From the NCBI GenBank assembly GCA_963709155.1, contig CAVPVD010000006.1, positions 323,149 to 387,148 of the forward strand: a stretch of 64,000 nt of DNA, written 5' to 3'. This DNA is from Bog-159 sp963709155 (GTDB lineage: Bacteria; Acidobacteriota; Terriglobia; Bryobacterales; Bryobacteraceae). Of this stretch, positions 24,261 to 32,180 are shown in pieces. The position numbers were made by a program, and so were the translations under genes. The notes below the pieces were generated by a model, which did not search any database, was not told the origin of the DNA, and saw only the letters and a program-made list of their open reading frames with translations. Every line of letters starts with the position of its first letter. Position 1 is the stretch's first letter.

Positions 24261-25461
24261 TCGTGTGCTCTCTGGTTCGTGTGGATTGGCATGGGCCGCA
24301 CTTAGGTTGCGGGTCCGGATTAGACCAACTGTACGGCGCGGGTGGCGCGAACTCAACTTTCAACAATTGCAGATCCTGGGCGAGAAATCCGGTGTCCTGC
24401 ACGTAGGTCACGAACTGGGTCTGGCCGTTGCCCTGCGCAAACTCCGGGTGGGCGAGCGCGGCATAATCGGCATTATTCTGGTAAGCCGGCAGCCCCGTGT
24501 AGAACTGGGTGGCCGCGGACCACGGCCCCCACGGAGTATAGGAGACGTTGTAGTAGAGATTGCTGTTAAACACTCCGCTATAGATGGCGACATACATGCC
24601 CAGAAAATTATCGTAGAAAACCGAACTGCCCGCGGCGCCCCCACTGAACACCGTCACCGCATCCGCCGCGTTTGAACTCCAGACATTGTTTCCGGCGTAA
24701 TAGGTCCACGCACTGGCGGTGGTGGCACTGGCCAGGGGTACGCCGGCGATCTGCGTATCTTCCGCCAGGAACACGCCCTTATTGCCGTATGTGTAAAGCG
24801 TATCGCCACTCACCACCCAGCCCGAAGTGAAGCCGACGGCGCTGCCCTGCCACATCAGGGTCGGGTAAGCGGTTCCGGGATTGATTACCGGCCGCGTGAT
24901 CTTTCCGTCCTGCCATATGGCGATGCCTTCACCGATGGAAACCCAGCCGGAATAAGTGGGCGAGCGCCAGATCTCCCCGTAGAGGATCAAGGCCCTGTTG
25001 CGGGCGGGATCGGGTACCAGCGGGCCGGGCCAAATGGCGAACTCCGCGCCGCAGGGTTTCACCTGGCAACTGCTGCCACTACCGGCGTGTTCCTGGTTGT
25101 ATTGCAGTTCCCACGGAAGAAACGGGAAAAAGCTGGTGGGATATCCGCTTGAATCCACGTAGTTGCCGTTCAACGTAATCCCGTTGGTCGCGTCCAGATT
25201 GGTGGCCCAGGACAGCGAGTTGGAAAAGAAGTTCTCGTTGGACGCATTGTAGACCTTCAGCGCCGTGTCGTTGAAAAGCCAGAACGAGTTCTTGCCCATT
25301 TGCGCGCTGTACGTGCCATCGCGGCCTTGTACGACGGGGTCCTGCGTCACCAACCCCATCGGCGTAACGGATTGAATAGCAGGAATGGGCGGAGGTCCGG
25401 TCTGCGCCTGAACGCACCGCGAAATGGTCAACAGCGAAAGCACCGCGACGGCAGTCTTCAT
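24244..25461 (-). CDS. Secreted DUF4185-like (five-bladed propeller) protein
   Basis: A 405-residue exported protein with a signal peptide (MKTAVAVLSLLTISRCVQAQ). GRDGTYSAQMGKNSFWLFND, ALILYGEIWRSP, GEGIAIWQDG, TYGNKGVFLAED, GMYVAIYSGVFNSNLYYNVS and TPWGPWSAATQFYTG resemble the repeated strands of DUF4185 and glycosidase-like five-bladed propellers. Two cysteine pairs (SSCQVKPCG and KCGPCQ) are visible. A carbohydrate-related role is plausible but not shown; no catalytic acid can be assigned. The same transcript continues into DUF1398. Confidence 0.7.
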   Translation of the reverse strand: MKTAVAVLSLLTISRCVQAQTGPPPIPAIQSVTPMGLVTQDPVVQGRDGTYSAQMGKNSFWLFNDTALKVYNASNENFFSNSLSWATNLDATNGITLNGNYVDSSGYPTSFFPFLPWELQYNQEHAGSGSSCQVKPCGAEFAIWPGPLVPDPARNRALILYGEIWRSPTYSGWVSIGEGIAIWQDGKITRPVINPGTAYPTLMWQGSAVGFTSGWVVSGDTLYTYGNKGVFLAEDTQIAGVPLASATTASAWTYYAGNNVWSSNAADAVTVFSGGAAGSSVFYDNFLGMYVAIYSGVFNSNLYYNVSYTPWGPWSAATQFYTGLPAYQNNADYAALAHPEFAQGNGQTQFVTYVQDTGFLAQDLQLLKVEFAPPAPYSWSNPDPQPKCGPCQSTRTREHTNEPGH

Positions 25462-25616
25462 ATGCGATAAAACATCATCGTACTACGCCTGATTGAAACG
25501 GTTCCCGTTCGGTCCCGTGCAACCGGTCTGTGCGTGCGCGCTCGCACGATGCGGCGGGCCAAAAAACCCGTAGATGCGATGCCGTGTATGACCGTGCCGG
25601 TCAGACGCGCCCGGGT

Positions 25617-28478
25617 TTACTCGTGGCGGAGGGCCACCAGCGGGTCCACGCGTGTGGCGCGGCGCGCCGGAATGTAGCAGGCGGCCAGCGCCACCAGCAT
25701 AAGCAGCAACGTCACCGCAATGAGTGTCACGGGATCGCCGGGTTTCACATCGTAGAGCATCGCGCCGAGCAATCGCGTGACGGCTACCGACGCCGCCAGC
25801 CCGATGGCTATACCCACGGCGGCCAACATAGCGCCGTGACGCACCACGCGCCGCAGGACGAGTCCCGCCGGCGCGCCCAGAGCCACGCGAATACCGATTT
25901 CACGGGTTCCGCGGGTGACCTCGTGGGCGAGCAGGCCATAAAGTCCGATCGCCGCCAACAGCAGCGCCGCTAAGCCGAAAAGGCTGGAGAGACGGGCAAT
26001 CAAGCGCTCCTGAAAGAGCATGCCTTCGATTTGCTGGGCTTGCGTTTTGACATTGACGACCGGTATATCCTTGCCGGCCTGCCGTACGATCTCGCGCACG
26101 TCCGGCGCCACTGCCAGAGGGTCGCGCGCGGTGCGCAACTCGAACGAACCGCCGGATGCGCTGGGAACATAGGTAGTGGGTGCAATCGCGCGCCGTAGGT
26201 CGTCGTACTTCAGATCGCGCACCACGCCCACGATTTCCCAGCCGGCGCGGGGGGAGGAATCCGGCTCGCCGTTGACACCCGGAATGTAGGCGCCGAAGGG
26301 CTGCCCCAGCGGATTTACTTTCGGGAAATAGGCGCGCACGAACGCTTCGTTGACGATGGCGGGTATAACGATCCGCTCCTGGCCTTTCGGATCGCCGTCG
26401 GCTTTGGCCGCCAACTGGTAGTCCTCGGGCTTGAACTTGCGGCCCTGCTGCACCGGAATCTTCATGGTCTCGAAGAATTGCGGGCCGATGGACAGAATAT
26501 CGGTTGGAACAGAGGCTTTGGGAGGCGTACCCGGCAAATGGAAGTCGGTCGCGGACATGCTTCCGCTCAGCAACACGGAATCGGAGTAACTGGCCGATGA
26601 CACTCCCGGAATCGCGTTGAAGCGGTCGCGCAGGTCGCGGTAGAAACTGGCCATACGCTCGCCTTTGAGGTGGGTCAGGGTGGCGTCCACGTCGAAGGTG
26701 AGCAGGTTATCGGTGGCGAAACCGGGGTCCAGATTCCGCAGGTTCTGTAGGGTATGCACCACCAGGCCGGCGCCCACCAGCACCACCACCGTGAGCGCCA
26801 CCTGAATCACCACCAGGATGTTGCCCAGGCGAAAGTGGCCCTGGCGCGCGTTCAGGGCGGCCACGCCGTCCTTAAGCGCCGGCGTCAGATCGATGCGCAT
26901 GGAGCGAAGCGCGGGAGCGAGCCCGAACAGAACTCCGGTCAGCAGCGCGGCGGCGAGGGTGAAGCCGAGTACGCGTAAATCCAGGTCGGCGGAGATGCGG
27001 GAGGTCTCGCTCCCGGCAAAATCGATCAACGCGCGGGCACCCCAAAAGGCCAACAGGATGCCTAATGCTGCGCCGAGCACGGAAAGCGTGACGCTCTCGG
27101 TCAGCAGTTGACGCACCAGCCGCGCGCGCGCCGCGCCCAGCGCGAGCCGCACGGCGATCTCTTTCTGCCGCGCGGCGGCACGCGCCAGCAGCAGACCGGC
27201 GACGTTGGCACAGCCGATCAGCAGCACGATGCCCACCGCGATCATCAGCGCGTATAGCAGCGTGGAGATCCGCCCGCGTAGACCCGATAGACCCGTCTGC
27301 GCCGGGACCAGTTCAATCGCGGGCGCGTCCGCGGCGGTCGCTAGCGGCTTCTCGGCGTGCATCAGATGGTTGAGGAACAAAGCCGTAAGCTGGCTTTGCG
27401 CCGCGCCCACTGAAATGCCCGGCTTCAAACGGCCCGCGGCCACAATCCAAAACGAGCCCGCATCTTCCTTGCGCGGCGACCAGGTATCCGGATCGTGCAA
27501 GGATCGGTGCTGGAGCAACGGCACCGAGAGATCGCGCGCGCTGCCGGGCGTCAGGTAGGTGAACGATTCTTCGGCGACGCCGACCACGGTGAACGGCAGC
27601 CCGTTCAGGTCGATCGTCTTGCCGACAATGGACCGGTCGCCGACGAACTGGCGCTTCCAGTAGGCGTACTGCAACACGACCACGGGCGCGGCGCCCGGCG
27701 CGTCATCGGCCGGGACGAACACGCGTCCGGCGGCGGCGCCTACACCGAGAGTTTGAAAATAGTCGCCCGAGACGTACTGCCCGTCGGCCCGGTGTACGGC
27801 GACATCCCCGCTCACCGTAATCGAACCGCCGCCCGCGAATTCGGCCAGAGTGGAAAATGGGCCGTGTTGGCGCACTTCTTCCAGGAACGGCTTCGACAGC
27901 GAGCAGTTGTGCTCATTGCCGCTCCCGGACCGGCGGTCGCAATCTCCGTAGGAACTGAAACCGAGGCTCTTCAGCTTTCCGCGGGCGCTCCATTTGAGCA
28001 GCATCAGGTGCTGCGGATCGCGTACCGGAAGCGACTTGAACATGACCGCGTTGATAATGCTGAAAATGGCCGTGTTCGCGCCGATGCACAGCGCCAGCGT
28101 GAGAACCGCCACGGTAGTGAAGCCCGGATTCTTCCCGAGCACGCGCAGGCCGTAGAGCACGTCGCCGCCCCATCCCGCCAGCAACGTGAGCCGCCCGCGT
28201 TCGCGCAGAGCGCGGTCTTCCGCGTGATGTTGCCACATCGTCATAGCCGATTCCTTTCCTCTCTGCGCTTGCTCCAACTCCTGGGCCAGAGCGTCCCAAT
28301 CGGCGATGTGCCGGCGCGCGATCTCGCCGGCCCGCTCCTCGCTGGCGCCCAGCCGCAGCGCTTCGGTGTATGCGTCTTCCAATTGGCGGGCCACTTCTTC
28401 GGCAATTTCGGCTTCGCGTTCGGGACGAAAGCCCCGCAGGCGCAGGTTGCCGCGGACATATTCGATCCAATCAGGCAT
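25617..28478 (-). CDS. ADOP-family MacB-like permease (cassette 3)
   Basis: A 953-residue permease, the longest in the window. The prefix (residues 1-110) is of the second ADOP type: PEREAEIAEEVARQLEDAYT and ARRHIADWDALAQELEQAQR. The family segment is LALCIGANTAIFSIINAVMF; EIAVRLALGAARARLVRQLL lies mid-protein; the end has EIGIRVALGAPAGLVLRRVV and RVDPLVALRHE. A cysteine replaces the usual Gly in LALGIGAN. It overlaps the PadR gene by 8 bp. Transport partner and substrate are unknown. Confidence 0.9.
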   Translation of the reverse strand: MPDWIEYVRGNLRLRGFRPEREAEIAEEVARQLEDAYTEALRLGASEERAGEIARRHIADWDALAQELEQAQRGKESAMTMWQHHAEDRALRERGRLTLLAGWGGDVLYGLRVLGKNPGFTTVAVLTLALCIGANTAIFSIINAVMFKSLPVRDPQHLMLLKWSARGKLKSLGFSSYGDCDRRSGSGNEHNCSLSKPFLEEVRQHGPFSTLAEFAGGGSITVSGDVAVHRADGQYVSGDYFQTLGVGAAAGRVFVPADDAPGAAPVVVLQYAYWKRQFVGDRSIVGKTIDLNGLPFTVVGVAEESFTYLTPGSARDLSVPLLQHRSLHDPDTWSPRKEDAGSFWIVAAGRLKPGISVGAAQSQLTALFLNHLMHAEKPLATAADAPAIELVPAQTGLSGLRGRISTLLYALMIAVGIVLLIGCANVAGLLLARAAARQKEIAVRLALGAARARLVRQLLTESVTLSVLGAALGILLAFWGARALIDFAGSETSRISADLDLRVLGFTLAAALLTGVLFGLAPALRSMRIDLTPALKDGVAALNARQGHFRLGNILVVIQVALTVVVLVGAGLVVHTLQNLRNLDPGFATDNLLTFDVDATLTHLKGERMASFYRDLRDRFNAIPGVSSASYSDSVLLSGSMSATDFHLPGTPPKASVPTDILSIGPQFFETMKIPVQQGRKFKPEDYQLAAKADGDPKGQERIVIPAIVNEAFVRAYFPKVNPLGQPFGAYIPGVNGEPDSSPRAGWEIVGVVRDLKYDDLRRAIAPTTYVPSASGGSFELRTARDPLAVAPDVREIVRQAGKDIPVVNVKTQAQQIEGMLFQERLIARLSSLFGLAALLLAAIGLYGLLAHEVTRGTREIGIRVALGAPAGLVLRRVVRHGAMLAAVGIAIGLAASVAVTRLLGAMLYDVKPGDPVTLIAVTLLLMLVALAACYIPARRATRVDPLVALRHE

Positions 28479-28803
28479 GGCTGGGCCGCACGATCTGGTT
28501 GATGGTGGCCACGAATTCGTCCCAGGCGTTACGCTGGGCCTTCAGAAATTTGCGGCCCGCCGGCGTCAGCCGGTAGCAGCGTCGGCGGCGTTCCCCGGCC
28601 TTTTCGAGCCACCGGCCGGCAATCAGGCCGCGGTCTTCCAGGCGGAACAGGATGGGATAGAGCGATCCGATACGAAAGCGGATCTGGCCTTTGGATCGCT
28701 CCTCAATGAGTTTGCCAAGATCGTAGCCGTGCCGCGGGCGCGCTTCCAGCAGCGTGAGAACCAGCAATTCGGCGCTGCCCTTGCTCAGGTCGCGATTGAA
28801 CAT
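28471..28803 (-). CDS. PadR-family transcriptional regulator (cassette 3)
   Basis: A 110-residue winged-helix protein: KGSAELLVLTLLEARPRHGY, then IRFRIGSLYPILFRLEDRGL and GERRRRCYRLTPAGRKFLKA. It differs from the other two PadR proteins here in its recognition helix (FRIGSLYPILFRLED versus xEGSLYPALHRME), consistent with a different operator. It overlaps its ADOP gene by 8 bp and is preceded by a near-consensus promoter at 28817-28846. Confidence 0.92.
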   Translation of the reverse strand: MFNRDLSKGSAELLVLTLLEARPRHGYDLGKLIEERSKGQIRFRIGSLYPILFRLEDRGLIAGRWLEKAGERRRRCYRLTPAGRKFLKAQRNAWDEFVATINQIVRPSHA

Positions 28804-28816
28804 GATGCTTTAGGGA

Positions 28817-28846
28817 ATTATACTTCTGTGACGTATATGAAGGCAA
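28817..28846 (-). promoter_or_regulatory. PadR-ADOP cassette 3 promoter with embedded operator
   Basis: On the minus strand, TTGCCT (28841-28846) lies 18 bp from a perfect TATAAT (28817-28822), whose 3' end is 13 bp from the PadR start. The inverted repeat TATAC-9 nt-GTATA (28819-28823 and 28833-28837) overlaps the -10 box and fills the spacer. The arrangement predicts autorepression. Confidence 0.6.
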
Positions 28847-29024
28847 GAACGTTAGGCTTCGCGCGCGGTTGGCCAAGGTCATCACCGATCCGCAGTTGCT
28901 GCGAGACGCGGATGCCGTGACCGCGGAATATCCTCGTCCACAGCGACATCGGGCGCGGCTTGGGCCGATCGCCATCACGATTTTCGATTGCCACGGCAGC
29001 GCGGTGCGGGCTATTCAACTCGCG

Positions 29025-29090
29025 GACCCGCTTCCAGCGGGTCTAGCCGCCTGGAAAGGCGGCTGCGGCCAGGATTGGCCGCCCCACAAA
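29025..29090. repeat. Intergenic hairpin array ending CCCACAAA
   Basis: Three adjacent stem-loops: ACCCGC/GCGGGT, AGCCGCC/GGCGGCT and GCGGCCA/TGGCCGC, the last followed by CCCCACAAA. The same build is seen at 30992-31077 and, reduced, at 37998-38041. It lies downstream of the metallo-beta-lactamase gene stop. It could act as a terminator or mRNA end structure, or be a REP-like element. The rest of 28847-29095 shows no gene. Confidence 0.65.
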
Positions 29091-29095
29091 TGTCG

Positions 29096-30871
29096 TTACA
29101 TTCCCTTGGCCCGGGCGGCTTGCGATTCCTCCAGGTCCTTAGCCGTGCTGTACCACCGCGCGTTCGACCCCAGATAGACCAGGTCGAAACGCCCATTCAT
29201 CTTTATGATCCACGCCGCACGGGCGGCCTGATCCTCTTCCGGCTTGCTGATCTGCCGCATCATCCTGGGCGGGGCCGCTTGCTTCTCGAAGGCATTCCCC
29301 GCGAACAGCACGCGGTCGGCCGCGTTAAGCAGGCTCAGGTTCGCCACACCGTCTGACTGAAACGAACTGGCCTCCAGAGTCAGCGGCTGGCCGGTATGAT
29401 TGAGGCCCAGATCGATGGTGGTCCCGTCACCCAGCACCGTGCCCGGAACGCCGTTGAGGACGTTCGATGCCGCAACGTAGATGTGGCGCGGATGAAGTTG
29501 CGCAAGGCCGCCGGACTGGCGGGCGTCGCGATCGAGAATGGCTACATCGAGGGGTAGATCGCCAACCAGAGAATGGACGAACCGGGCAAGTCCCGGCCCA
29601 CCGCCGCCGGTTCCGATCAATAGCGCGGATGCCGAGCCGTGCAGCAGGAAAAGGCTCTCGCCGGAGCTGTCCCGGATGAGATAGAAATCCGACTGGATTT
29701 TAGAAACGGCGTCGATCCGGGGGTCGAAGGATGCTACCCCGGTGTCGCGTTTGAAATTGCCGGGGATACGCACCGCGTGATAGGGTTCGCCGGCCTCCCC
29801 AGGCCGGTAGAGAGTGGACGGCGAATAGACTAATTGAGCGGAGTCGTTCTTCGCCCAATAGGCTTCCACTCCGGCGAAGAACGGCTCTCCCGTGATGGTG
29901 CCGGCCAGTACGCCGTCGGCGAGCGCGGCCATATCCGTAATGTACTGTCGATCGAGCGGCCGGCCGTTGAGAGGCGCGCGGCCCCTCGCCCATGCCCCGG
30001 TTTGATAGAAGTGTGCAGGAAGGACCGCAAGGTCGGGATAGGGGCGTGTAACATCCTCAATGTGGTGAACGCTCTGGTCATAGCGCGAGAGCGGTCCCAT
30101 TTGGACGTAGGGCCATGCGGAACCGATCGCATCTCCAGTGACGAAGAGGCGATTCTCCGCGTCCAAATAGGCAGTCGAGCCGGCGGAATGGGGCGGAATG
30201 GCGACGGCGCTAATCAGCCGGTTTCCCAAGTCGATTTGACTTACTGCCATCCCATTGCCGTGGTTCGTCGCGCCGCCGCCTTCCCGGATGGGAACGTAGT
30301 TCGGCGGGGCCTGTGCCGGCCAATCCAGATCCGGATAGTAAATGGTGCGGTCCGACATGCGCCCGTTTTCGCCGATATGGTCCGGATGATTGTGGGTAAT
30401 GGCCACCACGAAATCCAGCGGATGGGCCCGCGGCTGGCCGTCGCTCTCGTGACCCAGCAAATAGCGCACTACGGTCTTCAGGTCGTTCACGCCCTCGATC
30501 GCTTTGGCGGGATTGGCGGTATCGATCAGCAAAGCCCGATTGGCCCCCTCGAGCAGATACATGGTTGAGCCTTGGGAGGTGTCTGGGTCCGGGATGGAAA
30601 CGTAAGGTCCGGGAGTCCAGGGAAGATAGTGCTCCAGACGCCAGGTGCGTTGCCCCTTCTCGTTGGTCAGCATCAGGAACGCGGTGTACTGGCCCCACGG
30701 ATTCTCCTGCGCAAAGCCGCTTCCTTTTGCCCAACCGTACGAGTTCTTAGCTTCCGCGACGAAGCCCTTTGCCACCCGATGGTATTCAAGGCGTGACGGT
30801 GGGTCGGCGGCAAACAACGGCAAGGAAAGCAGTGCCAGGCCCGCGGCAAATGAATAGCGGGAATATTGCAT
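29096..30871 (-). CDS. Exported metallo-beta-lactamase-fold hydrolase
   Basis: A 591-residue protein with a signal peptide (FAAGLALLSLPLFAADP). MYLLEGANRALLIDT (about 104-118) and VVAITHNHPDHIGENG (about 156-171) are the MBL strand and metal motif; THNHPDH is the HxHxDH site. PPHSAGSTAYLDAENRLFVT (about 228-247) gives the next His and GDAIGSA the bridging Asp. A second, His-poor MBL-like half follows from about residue 390 (ESLFLLHGSASALLIGTGGG, then LDRDARQSGGLAQLHPRHIY), so it looks like a duplicated fold with one degenerate half. The substrate is unknown. It is flanked on both sides by hairpin arrays. Confidence 0.85.
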   Translation of the reverse strand: MQYSRYSFAAGLALLSLPLFAADPPSRLEYHRVAKGFVAEAKNSYGWAKGSGFAQENPWGQYTAFLMLTNEKGQRTWRLEHYLPWTPGPYVSIPDPDTSQGSTMYLLEGANRALLIDTANPAKAIEGVNDLKTVVRYLLGHESDGQPRAHPLDFVVAITHNHPDHIGENGRMSDRTIYYPDLDWPAQAPPNYVPIREGGGATNHGNGMAVSQIDLGNRLISAVAIPPHSAGSTAYLDAENRLFVTGDAIGSAWPYVQMGPLSRYDQSVHHIEDVTRPYPDLAVLPAHFYQTGAWARGRAPLNGRPLDRQYITDMAALADGVLAGTITGEPFFAGVEAYWAKNDSAQLVYSPSTLYRPGEAGEPYHAVRIPGNFKRDTGVASFDPRIDAVSKIQSDFYLIRDSSGESLFLLHGSASALLIGTGGGGPGLARFVHSLVGDLPLDVAILDRDARQSGGLAQLHPRHIYVAASNVLNGVPGTVLGDGTTIDLGLNHTGQPLTLEASSFQSDGVANLSLLNAADRVLFAGNAFEKQAAPPRMMRQISKPEEDQAARAAWIIKMNGRFDLVYLGSNARWYSTAKDLEESQAARAKGM

Positions 30872-30991
30872 AGATTTCGGCTCCTTTTATCGGCGTGGGA
30901 CGGTAGGGCAGGCGCCACGATCATGCTAGCATGCTTCGATCAGCCAAATTAGGAGCTCAATGTAAGAACATCCGAAACTATGGTTTTGTAG

Positions 30992-31077
30992 GCGGGCAAT
31001 CCTGCCCGCAGCCGCCTTTTCGGGCGGCTAAGCCGGCTAGAAAGCCAGCTGCGGGCTGAATAGCCCGCCCCACAAAA
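30992..31077. repeat. Intergenic hairpin array ending CCCACAAAA
   Basis: Four consecutive stem-loops: GCGGGCA/TGCCCGC (30992-31009), AGCCGCC/GGCGGCT (31010-31029), GCCGGCT/AGCCAGC (31032-31049) and GCGGGCT/AGCCCGC (31051-31068), then CCCCACAAAA. The middle module is identical in stem sequence to one at 29025-29090. It is intergenic, upstream of the MBL gene and downstream of the next minus-strand gene. Confidence 0.7.
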
Positions 31078-31109
31078 CCGAAAAGCCGGATCATTATTCA
31101 TCAATTTCA

Positions 31110-31874
31110 TCAATATTCATCGTTTCTTGTCGTTGGGGGCGCCTGGCGGGGGACCGAGGGGGGCGGAGTGGGGGAAGGTTGCGCCATTGTGGGGTCTTCC
31201 GGGTTCGGTTCGTAATTCCTTGAATCTGGGGGTGTTAGCGGTGGATTTGGCGGTTCGGGGGCGGGGGGTTCGGGGGCGTGCGGGGGTTCAGGGACGGCGG
31301 GACACTGCGCGTTGCGGGCGGCCTGGAGGGCTTTGAGGTACTTCATGCCGCGTTCGATGGAGCGTTCAATGGCGGTTTCGTAGCGGGCGAGGCGGGTGAA
31401 GTTGTTGGGGCCTTTGCCATCTGACATGAAGGCGCGGGCGAGGAGGTCGTCCGGTTCGTGCGGGTCGGCCGGGAACGACTCTTTCTCGCCCTTGCTTATG
31501 CACAATTCGTGATGCTCCCGCTTATTCCGGTCGATGCGGTTCAGGATGGTGGATTCTTCGCGGTAGATGCCGGTTTCGAGGGCAAAGGCGCGGTCGAGAC
31601 GCCATTGGGCGGCGGCGATGCGTTGGACGGCCAGGTCTTCGCTGTCGCCGACGGGGCGGAGGTGGTCGTGGAGGTCCTGGAGGAGGCGGAGGAAGGCTTC
31701 GGGATCCTCGCCTTCGAGGATGAAGTGTTTGTCGCCGGAGAGGCCGTGGGTGAGGCCGTTGCGGCTGGAGGCGGCTTTGCCTTCGGGGGTGCGCGGGCCT
31801 GTCGATTTTTTCGCGTTTTGGCGATTGGCTTCCGCCTGCTGTTGGGACAGTTTCCGATCGTGATGGTTTTTCAT
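31110..31874 (-). CDS. Hypothetical protein with STGPRTPEGKAxSSRNxxxHGL motif
   Basis: A 254-residue soluble protein. The N-terminus (QQQAEANRQNAKKSTGPRTP, then EGKAASSRNGLTHGLSG) is a well-conserved opening of an uncharacterised family found in many Acidobacteriota and Planctomycetes genomes, often in several copies. The middle is helical (LLQDLHDHLRPVGDSEDLAV, QWRLDRAFALETGIYREEST). The last 60 residues are a proline-rich, low-complexity tail. I know of no function; the basic N-terminal motif suggests DNA or RNA contact, which is inference. Confidence 0.7.
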   Translation of the reverse strand: MKNHHDRKLSQQQAEANRQNAKKSTGPRTPEGKAASSRNGLTHGLSGDKHFILEGEDPEAFLRLLQDLHDHLRPVGDSEDLAVQRIAAAQWRLDRAFALETGIYREESTILNRIDRNKREHHELCISKGEKESFPADPHEPDDLLARAFMSDGKGPNNFTRLARYETAIERSIERGMKYLKALQAARNAQCPAVPEPPHAPEPPAPEPPNPPLTPPDSRNYEPNPEDPTMAQPSPTPPPSVPRQAPPTTRNDEY

Positions 31875-32018
31875 TGATTTGCGGGCGCGGGTGCGGGCCC
31901 TTCCTTTCGACTACAGGTTAGCTGGGAGGATTTAGGATAACGGGATATGATTCGCGCAAACGGTTGAAAGGACTGGGGAAGAAATATTTGGCTGGGCTGT
32001 CACCGCTTCCGGCCAAGA

Positions 32019-32066
32019 GCGGGACTTAAAAGTCCCGCCGGCACGCTGAAGCGCGCTGAAGCGTGC
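32019..32066. repeat. Intergenic stem-loop pair
   Basis: Two stem-loops: GCGGGACT-TAAA-AGTCCCGC (32019-32038) and GCACGCT-12 nt-AGCGTGC (32041-32066). They occupy the roughly 300-bp gap between the hypothetical gene and the ADOP stop at 32181. Apart from them I see no gene in 31875-32180. They may act as a terminator-like structure for the ADOP transcript. Confidence 0.55.
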
Positions 32067-32180
32067 GCCACGGGGCAAGCGGGCAGTCATCACGAGAAAA
32101 GGCCCAAATTCCCGCCGCAGACGGCTTTCGGCGGCGTAATCGCGCGCCAAAGAGGGACGTTTTGGGCATGAAGCAAGCCT

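Noticed and set aside
30992..31077. Hairpin array considered as a CRISPR array
   Set aside because: The units are different short stem-loops rather than identical repeats with unique spacers, and no cas genes are present.
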